Positions 25,568-40,515 of a stretch of DNA of 64,000 nt are shown here, piece after piece. A program made the translations under genes and the position numbers. Location: NCBI GenBank assembly GCA_002261195.1, contig MVBO01000036.1:1-64000 (forward strand), in the 5' to 3' direction. Origin of the DNA: Bifiguratus adelaidae. Its lineage: Eukaryota > Mucoromycota > Endogonomycetes > Endogonales. The notes under the pieces are model-generated. The model was not told the origin of the DNA. It saw nothing but the letters and a program-made list of their open reading frames with translations, and ran no database searches. Numbering within the stretch: position 1 is the first letter of the stretch; each line of letters starts with the position of its first letter.

Positions 25568-26816
25568 CATGGCCACGACAGTGACCGTGACCATAGAAGC
25601 TGAGGAGTCTCGGGAGTCTATAGAGCTCAAAAGAACATCAGACTGTAGAGCAGGTTTCACACAGCAAAGCTTCGCCGCCGACATTAGACAAGCATGAAGA
25701 AAGCACGCGGACATGGCGGGACCGACTCAAGCCGTATGTGAAACCTTATTGGTTTCTAGTGGGTCTAGGTGTTATGATAGCTCTAGCTTACGCTGTGCCT
25801 GACGTTGGCAAGAGCTACGGAGCCCTTCAATCTCAATACACCATCAAATGGGGAGCAGTCTTTGTGATCTTTCTACTCTCTGGTCTATCCCTCCGCACAT
25901 CTGTTCTTGCCAAGGAGATTCTCAGGGTGCGCCTGCATCTGCTAACTCAAATCATCTCACTCGTTCTTATACCCTGCTTTGTGTTCGGCGGACCCTCTTT
26001 TTCAAGAAGGTGAATCTCAACATCAACACCTACTTGATTTCCGGTATCCTTATCGCTGCATGTTGCCCAACGACCGTATCATCCAACGTGGTGATGACCA
26101 AGAATGCCCGAGGTAATGAATACGTGGCTCTTATGAATGCTGCGTTGGGTAATGTTCTGGGTATATTTATATCGCCGCTGATGATAAGCGCGCTCTCGGA
26201 GAACCACGGACAAGGAGGCGGCTTGGATTTCAAGTCGGTCATGCTCAATCTTGGATGCACCATCTTGGCACCTCTCGTCATTGGCCAAATCATTCAATAT
26301 ATTTGGCCAAAGACGGTATCTAAATACTACAACAAGCTTCACTGTGGCATCCTCAATCTCGTCATGCTTCTCCTCCTCGTATTTTCCATCTTTTCCGACG
26401 CCTTTGCCAACCATACCTTTGATGAATTGCGCGCCGTCGACATTATCGCCGTCCTTATCACTAATGCCATCTTCTACACGCTTTATTCTTTATTTTGCAT
26501 GTTCATCACACGTCTTCCTTGGCCATGGCCGTCCAGTATCATCTCCAAGCTTCGGTACTCACGACCAGATGCTGTAGCGGTCATGTACTGTGGAGCAACC
26601 AAGACAGTGGCCATGGGTGTGCCGCTCATTAACGTCTTGTACAAGGACCAGAATCCTGGATTGGTGGATCTGTTATCAACACCGCTTGTCATGTATCATA
26701 TTGAGCGGATGATTATGGGGTCTATTGAGGTTAATATCTTGTTAAAGTGGGTAGAATGGGGAGAACGCCGAGATCAAAGGAGCCAAGAGACTGGCAATGG
26801 TCAAAGTATCACGTAG
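25568..26816 (+). CDS. RCH1/SLC10A7-like membrane transporter, with apparent frameshift
   Basis: Member of the SBF-like (bile acid:Na+ symporter-like) family; fungal RCH1 dampens plasma-membrane calcium uptake. About ten membrane segments, e.g. PYWFLVGLGVMIALAYAVPD, GAVFVIFLLSGLSL, LISGILIAACCPTTVSSNVV, and AVMYCGATKTVAMGVPLI. CPTTVSSNV and the CGATKT block are family hallmarks. The reading frame changes near 25985-25996 with no credible intron: a 26-nt GT-AG candidate exists but would delete conserved residues. The N-terminal part (ATG 25568, MATTVTVTIEAEE) also fails to join cleanly to the frame at ~25650. Either single-base errors or real damage explain this. Confidence 0.8.
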
Positions 26817-26930
26817 TCATTTTAATGAATGAATTTCATGACGTCACTAATTTTTACCTGGCCTCGCTCGGTGGCTATCTTGCGCCATTGAGTGCAGAGG
26901 GAAATCTTCCTTTCGAGAGCTCTCCTTATC

Positions 26931-29639
<2,709 letters not shown>

Positions 29640-30500
29640 TTAATCAGCGCGCAAGTCCATGCCAACTTTCGCGGTTACGCAGGTCGCGACCTATCGGTCA
29701 TGCAAGGGCTTTCGGGGTGATCTCTTGATGATGATCCGCGAGGCATTGTTTACCCTTCGGTAATGTGGCGCTACGAGGAAGACTGTTTGGAGGACCCGAG
29801 CTTTAAGCTCAGAAGGCCACATTTGACATTTTTTCTGGGCCTTTCTAAGGCAACCCACCAAACCAGGGTTGAGAACGTTTCTAAGGGAGGCCAATATAGT
29901 GTCCCCTTAGTAGCACGCGCTCAGAATTCCGCTTAAGCCGATATCCCTAGAACATGATTCAAAATTTCTAATGGCCCCTGTTGACTACAATTGTAGAAGA
30001 TGAATAGAAAGGATAGAGTGTATCTGTGGGCTATAACCAATTGCACTCAATTCACTGGTTGCGCTCTTGTCATACTTGAGGCAGTTCACCCATGATCTGT
30101 GGTTGACCAATTTGGGCAAAATGCTTAAGTGTTATACTTTGACAATGGGCCGAGATCTTGCCTCGCGTGTAAAGGCCGATGCTTGTAACCTCAAGACCGG
30201 GCGTTCTTTATGTTTTTCAGACAAATGGGATCAAAATTCGCACTCCTGTTGAGGTCCCATGATGGCATCCCATAGCTGCGTCTCATTGAAGGTAACGACC
30301 AAATACGTCTAAAACCGGTTTTAAACGGCCAAGCACTGAACGGCAGTTGGTTACAGCAGGTTTGACAAGATATTCAACTGGATGGGAGAGTTGAATCGCT
30401 TCTACTAGTTCCTCTCGCTTAGTGTCTCTTGGTCAGTTCTTAAGGCGATACAGTGAGCCATCTCATACCCTGGTGCGCCAGATCTGTATCACTCTTAAAC
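29640..30500. other. 861-bp gap with no recognised gene
   Basis: Between SAL1 and the RasGEF gene on the same strand. It holds only short frames (for example 30067-30252) with no family resemblance, and no repeat or tRNA that I could see. It is long for this compact region and may hold promoter sequence for the RasGEF gene or a decayed element. Confidence 0.4.
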
Positions 30501-33500
30501 ATGACCCTGCCCGAGGATCGTTTCCAAGACCCAGAATACGACCCTGGACCTCTTAAAATATACCAATCTATTGAGGGTTCAACCACAGTTCGCGCGCTTC
30601 ATAGCTATTTTGCTGCGGACACCGAGCAGGTGACCTATCTATCCTTCCAAAGCGGGCAAACCATCAAACTCCTGTCCAAAGACGAGTCTGGGTGGTGGGA
30701 TGGCATCTGCAATGGAAAGAGGGGATGGTTTCCCTCCACCTATGTACAAGAAGCTGAAGAGGAAGGTAAAATGAATGTGCATGATGTCGAAAATGCGACA
30801 TTGCCGCAGTTGGTGAGTATGCTGAGCGTGGCCATTAGACGCTTACACAGATATTGATATGATGTTCTAGGAGAACCATAGTACAAGTAGGAGGAAACAC
30901 ATGAGAGTGGCCACTGGCTTGCCTGTTTCACCGTTACGAGCTACCACTTCCGATGCAGGGCTGGCTTTCCGCCTGACATTGGCTCGTACGGCATTGTTGG
31001 AGGAACGACGTCGTCCCGACCTCTTCTGGACATCGCCTCCTCCAATGCCAAAATACCCCACGAGATCAAATCCTGACTGGGTGAATAGTGGTCTCAAACG
31101 CAAAGCGGCGTCTAGTTTAGGGCGATGTTCGAGCACTTCAAACAACCACGCGCCGAAGCATTTGGGAAGCCTTTTGCAGGGCAGCAGCCATCAATACTGG
31201 AGAGTGCTCAAAGACAGGATCTTCAATGCGTTCACCAATCTCAATGCCGTTCAATTGGACGACAATGCCGAGATTGCTTTCATCCTCAGCGAGATCACGG
31301 AAGCCGTGAACGCCGTCTTGTCGATTCCATCGGGTAACAGCCTGTCGGCGGAAATCCTTCACAAACGCCGTTCACGTGTTGAAGAGGCATTGAATGCTTT
31401 TCTTTCACGCTGCAAGTCGGTTTTCAAATCTGCTGGCAGTATGCCAACGTACAGCATCCGACATGCCGGTGAAGTCGACGAGGTTGTTTCTATGGAGCGT
31501 CGTCTGGTCATCAAGGTCGAGCAGTTCATTCAAGCGGCACAGTATTTCACTTGTCTGTCGCCTAATGCCTCCAAACCATCTTCGCCCGAGCAAATGGCAG
31601 ATGCAGTCGTTACAGTCAGTTCACGGCCACAAAATTTGTCCGATACACTCATGTATCTGAACGAGAACATGGAAGCGTGGAAAGAGATCGGCGAAGATTG
31701 CATGCAGTGGGAAACCAAACCTGTCTCAAAGACCAACATATTCTTTCAGCCACTACACAAATTCACAGGGTTTACGCATCAAGAGCTGGATGCTTTGGAC
31801 GAGTTACAGGAGACGGTGACAGAATCTCTCAGCATATTCTTTGATTTGCTGCGGGACAGCGATCCACCTCCATTCGAAGAAGCAAGCGTTTGCGTGATCG
31901 ACATTAGCAATTCTCTCACGGCTTTCCTTCAACTAATTATTGACTTGCTTGGCAAGGCCGCTCAATGTCATCTGCAAACCTCAGATCATACTTTAGCCAT
32001 ATCCGACATTCGCGAAATTTGGAAAGAAATCTACTTTACTCATTTGGAGACCATTGAACTCGTCAGATCATCCGCCGTTGCCGCAGATGATGCAGAGAAG
32101 GGACCTATTTACTCCAATGTCCTGGAACAGTATCGACAGGTCAAGGACAAAATCTTGATATGTCAACAAGTATGCCGCCGATTGATGAACAGACAAGATC
32201 GAGATCCCATTGCACACTCGGGCAGAGATCTTCCGACGCATCTTGCAAGCGAGACATCGAGAAGCATGATGGCCTTGCCAAAACGTTCGTCTTTCCTGGC
32301 TACCAAGGAGCAGGAAATGACCATGATGTTTGATTTGGAAGCAGAGATGGGATCTGGAGATGAATTCGATGACCACATGGAGGTTTTGCAATCAAAAGCT
32401 AGCGAAACGATCAGGCTCGGAACAATGAAGAAGACTGATCCAAAGGAGGGCCAGAACGAAAAGCATACCTCTGCTGGATCATCCGTCGCCAAAACTTCTC
32501 CTCTGTCCGCTTCATACTATCTACCTCCTGCCGTTACAACGCCACGACCCAAGCGATCGTCATCCCTAAGCCAAGGCGCTACGCCTGCCATTGCCGGAGA
32601 AGGCAAGCCTGCTGCAGCTGCCAACATGCGTGATCCATCCCCGGAGGATAAGCCATCACGCCCTGAAGCAAGATCTGCTACAGCAGCCCTGGCCGAGTTT
32701 CTCTTCAACACTGGCCCTGAAGACTTTGTGGGGAGAACCGCCTCCGTTGATGACTTTCCTGCCATACCCGAACGAAAATCAAGCAGCGGTGTACTCAACA
32801 AAAGTCGTCTTTCTCGGATGAAGAGCGTAAAGATGCACCAACGAAGCAACCCCGAGCTACGTGTCCGGACGGCTGATACACTTACTGGTATAACACGCTC
32901 CAAGGCAGATAAGTCCACGCCATTGATGCCTCAGTCTCCTGACAAAGATGCTACTTCGTCAAAGGTAAGTCAGAATGGACTCAAAGTACTCGTCATCTCA
33001 GTCCTGTTTAGGCTGCCATGGCAGTCAAAGTATTAGGCATGGCCACGCCAACTACCCAAGATATGGTATTCAATGCTGAAGGTCAAGTCATGGGAGCGAA
33101 GGTCGAGGATCTTGTTGTGCGCTTGACGCTTCATGACAAGTCTCCCGGTAAGCATTGATCCCTTTTCCTCCAATCACACTGATGCTTACGTATCTTGCAT
33201 TGCTCGTAGATCCAGAGTTCAGTAACGCCTTTCTGCTCAATTTTCGCCTATTCATTCAACCTATTGACTTTGTCGCGCTCCTTTATGACCGCTTCAATAT
33301 CTCTCCTCCAGAGGGCATCGCTGAGGATGAGGCTGAACTCGCTGTTTGGAAGGATCTGGTGCAGACACCTGTGCAATTAAGGGTATACAACGTCCTCAAG
33401 AACTGGCTTGAGAACTACTTTGACTACCAGCAAGACTACTTCGCTGAGGAGTACATTACCTCTTTCGTCGCTGGCCCTCTCTCTCAATACCTTCCGGCAC

Positions 33501-34551
33501 CTGCGAAGAGACTTTTGGGTTTAGTGAAAAGGAAGTTTGCTTCCCGAACCTCGATGAGTTCACCAAGACAGCGGCTGTTGCAGGAAGCAGCCGGGACTAA
33601 TGAGGAGCTACCCATGTCAATCGATTCTGCTGCCAAAGCCTCCCGACTCTCAAGGATCGAGTCATTGCCTCCGCCCAACTCTGTATCTCCTCCACCTTTG
33701 GTGGCGAAGCTTACCTTGAGTGCAATGAAGGCTTCAACCACCCTCCTTTCATTTAACATCATGGAGCTTGATCCTATCGAGCTTGCTCGCCAACTGACTT
33801 TGATGGAATGTGCCGCATTCTGCTCAATTCGACCGAACGAGCTCATCGGACAGCATTTCAACAAACAAGAACACGGCCTAGCTCCAGGCATTCGCGCAGC
33901 TGGCAATCTCAATACAAAGATTGCAAGTTGGATGACTACCTTAGTGTTGTCTTATGAGGATCCCAAACATCGAGCGGCGCTACTCAAGTACTTTATTCGG
34001 GTCGGAGAGGTCTGCTTGCAGCTACACAACTTCAACACACTCATGGCAGTTCGATCTGCATTGGATTCATCGAGTATTAGCCGTTTGAAAAGAACTTGGG
34101 AACAATTAGGCCAGAAATCCAAGCAAGGTTTCGATGGAATGTTGAAGGCGACGGACTCTAGTCGAAACTTTGGAGACTACCGCAATAGCTTGAAGCAACT
34201 GGTTGCTCCCTGTCTCCCTTTTCTAGGTCTCTACCTGACCGATCTCATCTTCATAGACGTAAGTTACCGGCACCTCTAGTTGCTGGCTGCGATTGATCAC
34301 GTCTATATCTTTAGGAGGGCAATCCAGATACCCGCATGGCTCCCAATGGACAAGAACTCGTCAACTTTGATAAATACGTCAAGACGGCACGCATCATTAG
34401 CGACATACAACGTTTTCAGATACCATACCCTCTTCGCAACGTGCCTGCCATACAAAACTATTTGTTTGACGTCTTTGAGCACGTCGAGACAGATCCCGCG
34501 AACTTGTATAATAAGAGCATCCAGATCGAACCACGCGAGGAAGAAAAGTAA
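30501..34551 (+). CDS. SH3-domain Ras guanine nucleotide exchange factor (CDC25-like)
   Basis: Activates a Ras-type GTPase. ATG 30501; about 1,275 aa in five exons. An SH3 domain spans residues ~27-85 (VRALHSYFAADTEQVTYLSFQ, then GWWDGICNGKRGWFPSTYV). A long helical and disordered middle follows. The RasGEF N-terminal domain starts near VVRLTLHDKSPDPEFSNAFLLNFRLF. The catalytic domain has LELDPIELARQLTLMECAAF-type sequence (here IMELDPIELARQLTLME), NLNTKIASWM, RVGEVCLQLHNFNTLMAV, SSSISRLKRTWEQL and PFLGLYLTDLIFID. It ends with the typical FQIPYPLRNVPAIQNYLFD. SH3-RasGEF architecture matches fungal CDC25/BUD5-type exchange factors. It converges with DNMT2, 35 bp apart. Confidence 0.92.
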
Positions 34552-34586
34552 GATGGTAGCCATCTATGTGTAGAGTATTGTACATG

Positions 34587-36187
34587 CTATATTCCGCTTT
34601 TAAATAGAACACACCGCATAAGCTCTGAGACCACCCAGCAGTTCAAGCTATTCCCTAGCAACCTATATCGCTGCAATTTGGTGATGTTGCAAGGGAATTC
34701 CAAGGTGGTGGTCATTGAAGGAGTCGTGTAAGGTCTTGGCCCTGTAGATCCTGCTTGGGTAGGCGGGCCATGGTTGTTTAAAAGATTCAACACAGGTCCA
34801 TCTTTGATGGGAAATGCATGTAATCGAGCAATTTCCGTCGGGGTGAAAAAGCGAATGCCTAAATCCAGCAGGGATTCAGGTTTTGCAAAGTCGTATTGGT
34901 CAAACTATGATTATTAGCCTGGCTGGGCATTACGATGAGAAAGACCTACCTCCAGATGTCGAGTCTGTAGTAATGAGCCACTGGACATGAGGTGATGGGA
35001 ACCATATGCCTAATCACCGATGCGTTAGCACGAAAGTAGACTAAAGTTTAGGTCGCTGACCTTCGTAAAACAAGCGCATCTCCTGTCCGTTGCCTTGACA
35101 AAGTCTAGGCATCATTCGCTGTTAACACGAGGATGTCCTACATCCATAGTCCTTACCAAATCGAAAATTGTGTCTTTTCAAAATCCAGGCATCCGGTACT
35201 TTGTACTCTTCCTCCTTCCCGGATTCGTCCAAATAGTTTCGTAAGGGTGCAATCGGAAATGGTGACGACACCTCTGTTGCGATAGGCCATTCTGTGAAGG
35301 TGTTTAATCGATCGTGCCATGGATCACTTGAAGCTTGGGTGTCTATGCGTTTCGCCATGAGATAATATCTTTTTCGATCATTGGGAATGCCGAATTGCAA
35401 CGGAGTCAGCAAGCACTCGTCTACACAAAATCCAAGTGAAAAGAGTGTCTCCAGCAATATTTGACGACTTCTGGATGTCTGTATTGCTATCGTCAGCGGT
35501 TTCCGCGCCTCAAGAGTCGATGAATTTGGCAAGATTACTCACGTCAAATCCTGGAACATTTTCAAGGAAGAGATAAGTCGGTACGCATTTAATCTGCCGT
35601 AAGAGGTTGACCAGATGCAAAAGGCCTTGCGCTCTTGAGTCCTGATCATCTAGCTCCTTGCCACCCCGCGTGTACGGCTAAACACATTTAGCATTGACAT
35701 CCTGATCTGCGGGGATATAGAATGCTTCTGTATACCTGACATGGTGGACTGAGGAGCCAGCCTGAAGCTTTATATCTACAAAATGCATCTTGGTGAGGCC
35801 AAGTCTATGCACTTACGGCATAAATCACCTGTCAATGTCTTGTGGGGTAAGCGTCTCGATACTTTTCTAAGCAATGGCCTGTTATTTGAGATTTCCTGGT
35901 TGCCAAGAGCTAGTTTTCTATACTATCGATACATACTGTGCTAGGAGCTTCGCCAAAGTTGTGCTTGTATACACCATTGGCAACTTCATTCACATCAAAA
36001 GACCTAACGACCTTGGCTTGTACTCTAGAGAGTTCCAGTGCAAATCGCTGCGACAAGAGACCAAAAGGGTCAGATCAGACACCAAACCGACCTCGAAGGC
36101 AAGCATGACATGGTCATACTACGTCTTGAAGCACCCTTTACTACTCACCAAACCTCCAATGCCACTGAAGAATTCCAAACACTCCAT
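34587..36187 (-). CDS. DNMT2: DNMT2/TRDMT1 tRNA (cytosine-38 C5) methyltransferase
   Basis: Methylates C38 of tRNA-Asp. Exons rebuilt by eye: ATG 36187 gives MECLEFFSGIGGLRFALELSR (SAM-binding motif I). Then SFDVNEVANGVYKHNFGEAPST, SIETLTPQDIDR, and motif IV WLLSPPCQPYTR with the catalytic cysteine. LFLENVPGF is motif VI. QFGIPNDRKRYYLMAK follows, then the Dnmt2-specific CFTKAYGSHHLMSSGSLLQ block and RYRLLGNSLNCWVVSEL. All catalytic motifs are present, so it should be active. About nine exons. It is divergent from ARS2 (159 bp) and lies ~3 kb from the queuosine-salvage gene. Confidence 0.94.
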
Positions 36188-36346
36188 CCTTCTATTTCAT
36201 CCCGTCACTTGCTACTGGTGAGTGACCCTTTACACGCTTTGCTTCTCTTGTGTGCCTACTGCACTCGCTTGAAAAGAGCATGGCGCGCGTTGAATTCCCT
36301 TCTCATGTGCCTTGTGCTTCTTTCAGTTGAGTCATCAAGGTTCCGC

Positions 36347-38669
36347 ATGGACATGTCAGATGACGAGCGCGAAGGGCGCTATAGGCCGCGAGAACGCTTT
36401 GAAAGAGAGCGCAGCTCCCGTGAGCAGTCTGGTTCCTGGGACGATAGACGGCGACGGCGAAGTAGATCCCCACACGAAGGTAAGTAGGCACCCCGTTGTG
36501 GTGAAGTAGCGTTGTTACTAAGACTCGTGCTTCCCCAAGGCCACAGGAAAAGGCGTCGGCCTGTATCGCCTCATGGATGGGCAGATGTTGATCGCAAGGA
36601 CCGCTTTGGACGCGATTATTCTAGATCATATGAAGGTGGCCGCGGACATTATTCCAATGGTAAGGAGAATCCCATTGTCGCTCAGCTGAAGTCATCGACT
36701 CACTCCTTTACATTTGAAGACGACGATGTACCCATTGGGGATGATGGGTATGGTCTATGGACAGATGGCTTGTTCATCAAAGACTGATCCGTTAATGTTG
36801 CAGACCACCGATGATTCCGTTAGAAGATCAAGATTTCCTGGTATCCTTTGACTTTTTCCGCCAATGGTACCGCTCCACCACACGACACAGGCCCACAGAT
36901 CAGGAGTATCAGACAGCATACGATGAATACAAGCGCAAGTTTGAGAAGAGGCAATTGTCAGTATTCTACAACCAGCACAAAGATGACGTTTGGTTTAAGG
37001 ACCTATATGATCAAGAACGGCGTAATGAACGCAAGACTCGTTTGGACGAACTCAAACGATCAAATTTCGATAGATTCCTGGACCATCTCTCAGCAGGAAA
37101 GCTCGACCACATCCTACTGGAAAAGTCTGCTATGGCAAAGAAATCGGACAGCAAAGTCGATGATCAACCAGGTCTGGGCGTTGACGAACCATCTGCCGTC
37201 GCTAAGCGACTATACATCAAAACCATCCCACCGAGAATTAGTTTTTCGCAATTGGAGAGTGTATGTGAAGTGGCCATGTTGGCCAGAGATTGAGCTCATA
37301 TTTCGTCTTTGGTAGGCATGTCAAGAAATGGAAGGATTTGAATATTTGGCACTGTCGGCACCCTATGCTCAGAAAAATTACCACCGAGTAGGCTGGATCG
37401 TATTCAAGGATGGTACCGACATGGAGGCCGCGCTAGAGCACGCAAAGAAGCTAAACGTGTGTATGAAAGAAAAGCCTCGAGTGTCCTGGAAATGCTAAAC
37501 ATGCTCTAGATTGATAATTTTACCTTCTTCATCGGACGAGACTCGCCACAACTTGCGCAAGCACCACGCTGGTTGACCGGTCTTGCAGCAAAACGCGATC
37601 GCTTGGAGCACGATCTTAAACAGGCACAACGTGTTGCCGAACAGCTCGACGCTGAAGTTGGTTTATTGGGTGTGGACAAGGTCATCGAGAGAGCAAAAAT
37701 TGCGGTCGAGGATTTTGACGCGGATTTGGATACCGACGTGTACCAACGGTTAGCATTGGCGAAAGAGTTGGACCTGGTGTTGGAGTACCTTCGTCGGGTC
37801 CATTTCTTTTGCTACTATTGTGCCAGCACAAACGAATCTGCAGAGGAATTACAGAGGCGATGTCCTTGGCCCCATTATCGATTGGTCAAGGACGACGACG
37901 ACAAGAGCGCGAGGAGTACAGAGCCCAAAAGTAGGTCATGGCAGGTTTTGGCTCGATATTCACACAAGATGTAGATATACATTACTTGCAAGGATTGGAT
38001 GCCAAGATTGCTTTGCTTTTCGACGAACGGACGAATGACAAAATCACAGCTGAAGGTGGGCGCCTTCTGGAAGAGTAAGATTGAGCTGTATACATGCGTT
38101 ACCGCGGATGATTGATTCATGATGACAGCGCACTCCTCCCATTCATTAGAGAACATTCGGCCAAGGAAGGAGAAGACGAGTACAAATGTACGCTCGCCAA
38201 TTGTACAAAGGCATTCGTGGCTGAAGAATATCTGGTGAAGCACGTTCGGTCCAAGCATCCCGATGAAATTGCTGATCTCGTGCGAGAGGTGGAAACATTC
38301 AATAATTACGTCTTTGACCCGAATCATCTCACCCCAGAGAAGGAACGAGCAACGAAGCGTGGAAAAGAGGGAAATCAGCCACCCATGCCAACGCCTTTCA
38401 TGCCAATGCCAATGCCTCCAGGCGTCATGCCCTTTGCTATGCCAGGTTTTGCACCCTTTCGGGGCTTTCCTATGCCCGGCTTCGACATGGAAAAAGCTCA
38501 AGCTGCTTGGGCTGCTATGATGGGCAATGTGGGTATAAGTGCACGTAATGGTCAAGGTAGCGGTCGTGGACGACCACAGACGATGCCTACTATGCCGGGC
38601 GATCCCAGGCAAATGAAATCATATCGCGACTTGGATGATCCCAGTGCAGAAGCGGATGATCTATGGTGA
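36347..38669 (+). CDS. ARS2/SERRATE-like RNA-processing protein
   Basis: Cap-binding-complex partner that couples Pol II transcripts to processing or decay. An Arg/Ser/Asp-rich N-terminus (MDMSDDEREGRYRPRERF) is followed by the SERRATE_Ars2 N-terminal block (PLEDQDFLVSFDFFRQWYRST, YDEYKRKFEKRQLSVFYNQHKDDVWF). An RRM-like middle has YIKTIPPRISFSQLES and GWIVFKDGTDM. A C2H2-type zinc finger follows (YKCTLANCTKAFVAEEYLVKHVRSKH), then a Met/Pro-rich tail ending DDPSAEADDLW. Start at ATG 36347, near the last acceptor upstream. In other eukaryotes ARS2 links to small-RNA pathways; an RdRP gene is also in this window. Confidence 0.92.
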
Positions 38670-38755
38670 CATGCTACTAGTACGCATGGAGAAGGGTTCC
38701 GGATGTATATGTAGTAATGTACAAGAAGATGTTCATGCGCGCTCTTGCGCCTTGC

Positions 38756-39261
38756 TTAATCCTCGTCAATGTCGTCTTCGTCTCTTTGTAGATCTCGGGC
38801 CTGCATCCTCAAGGCTTCCTTTAAGCGAACGGACTCGGGGACCACATCTAAGACTCATCAGTATACACTCGTGCGATTACGGGCTTCCATCAGGGGGACG
38901 TACCTGCGAGAAAGGCATAGTTGCGGTCCTCCTTGACCAGGGACACTGTGACAAAGGCTCAGTACAAGTAGCGATAGAAGGCCCTAGCCGATCCCTACCC
39001 AGATCCTTGTAAGCGACGGCTTTCCGTTTCTGAGACAGAGCCTTCTGATAGGCCGCGACGGCCAGTTGGCGTGTAAACAGTTCCTGCAGGTGATCAGCTG
39101 GATCGCCTATACACCTTCATAGCATCACTTACTGTAGCTGCAGCAATCAAAAACGTAGAGTCGGCGTTAATCATGTTGACATCCTTGTCTTCCTTGATGA
39201 TGCGCTTCACACGTGCTAGTGGCAGTTGTGTCGTGCCTACGGCGAGTCCTTGCTTCTCCAT
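38756..39261 (-). CDS. Histone-fold protein, CHRAC1/DPB3-like
   Basis: Four exons give about 121 aa. The histone fold reads TTQLPLARVKRIIKEDKDVN, INADSTFLIAAATELFTRQLAV, KRKAVAYKDL. After it come VSLVKEDRNYAFLADVVPE and an acidic end (RDLQRDEDDIDED). FLADVxP and the acidic tail fit CHRAC15/CHRAC1 and fungal Dpb3/Dls1, which pair with a second histone-fold subunit in DNA polymerase epsilon or ISWI remodelers. POLE4/Dpb4-type or NF-YC-type alternatives fit less well. The start at 39261 lies 28 bp from the start of the queuosine-salvage gene. Confidence 0.82.
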
Positions 39262-39289
39262 ACGCGTTCAATGCAAAATTACGCGTTAA
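39262..39289. promoter_or_regulatory. 28-bp divergent gap, CHRAC1-like/QNG1-like
   Basis: The two start codons are 28 bp apart. This region must act as part of both leaders; no motif was recognised. Confidence 0.5.
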
Positions 39290-40471
39290 ATGGCGTTTCT
39301 TGACGTGTCTCAGTGTGAAGCGATAGCTACAGCTAGTGGCGTGGAGGTATGAGCACCGTGTCGTGTTTTAGCTTGTGCAAAGAGTAACTTGGGATACCTT
39401 TGAAATGTCTTCCAGGTGAATCAGACCGCCAGTGATGCATTCGTACGTGACCTGGATGTCGGGGACCTCAAGGTCGACGAGCCGATACGGTTGCCACTCA
39501 ACTATGATAGCATCGAGGCAGAGATCAACCTGATATCTCTGGTGGATCTACTGAACGTTGGAAGCGGATACGATGATGTACTGGCCAAATTGGCGGGGCG
39601 AGAGTAGGTGATGGATATCGAGAGTGTGACAGGGTGCTCATCGAATATCAGCGCTTTCGACATGATACGGTTTGGCTGCATGTCGATGCACATCAGTGGA
39701 ATGTCGCTACAAGCTTCTGATCTGAAAAAGTTGACGGTGATAGATGTTGCCGAGACATTTCAAATCCCAGTAGATCAAGATGTGCATCCAGAAAATATGC
39801 CCTTTCTCACCATGACCGAACCTACGGCGGCTGTTCCTTTTGCTAAACAGCTCACGACCGCCTTGAACGATCTTGGAAGTGCGCTGGTGGATGCACATTG
39901 CAAGAATTTGGCCACATTTATTTTCAGCAAAAGTGTTCCGGTTAAGGATGGGAAGCCATCGGCGGCAAAGATGGTCGACGAGGTATGAGACTCACTGCGT
40001 CGAGCCCATTAACGTTCATACTCATGATCTGGTCAGCTGGCTCGCTTGTTGCCAAGTTTCCGAGACGAATTCACTGCAAACGGCTCAACATGCTACTTGT
40101 TGCGCAACATTCAGGCACTAGTCTACCATCTTTACACGCGCTTTAAGCAAGTGTCTCCCGATCATTTCGATTATGCCGACTTGGACGCATTAACAGCTCT
40201 CGTGGATCATGTTGTCCCCATGGTCCTCGTCAAACGCAAGATTCTCACATTGCCTGCCGCGTTGCAAGACAAAATTGACCGCAAAGAATTATTGAGTCGT
40301 GAAGAAGCCGGTGCGATCCGCGCGGGTGCTGTCGCAGCCATTCATACGCTAGCCAAGCACCTACAACAAGTGAAAGGTGTGGCCATAACGGATATAGCCC
40401 TGGGCATTTACATCTCAAAACTTGCGCAGGATCAAACACCTCGGCTACACTGCAGAGATGGTTCTTTTTGA
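39290..40471 (+). CDS. Queuosine-salvage nucleosidase family protein (Qng1/DUF2419)
   Basis: The family releases queuine from queuosine 5'-phosphate so it can be re-inserted at tRNA position 34. Exon 1 (MAFLDVSQCEAIATASGVE) joins VNQTASDAFVRD. Conserved blocks follow: INLISLVDLLNVGSGYDDVL; AFDMIRFGCMSMHISG (after a GT-AG intron that removes an apparent stop); SLQASDLKKLTVIDVAETFQIPV; LNDLGSALVD; then LARLLPSFRDEFT, and DALTALVDHVVPMVLVKRKI, where the family usually has ADYRVP. The N-terminal half and the PSFRDE block make the family secure. Exact substrate use is inferred. About 340 aa. Confidence 0.8.
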
Positions 40472-40515
40472 CAAAATAATGTACACTAGTGATGCCTGCA
40501 TGCGCCAAACAAAAA

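Noticed and set aside
25984-26009. 26-nt GT-AG intron that would repair the RCH1-like frame
   Set aside because: Too short for spliceosomal introns seen here (about 44 nt and up) and would remove residues expected in the protein.
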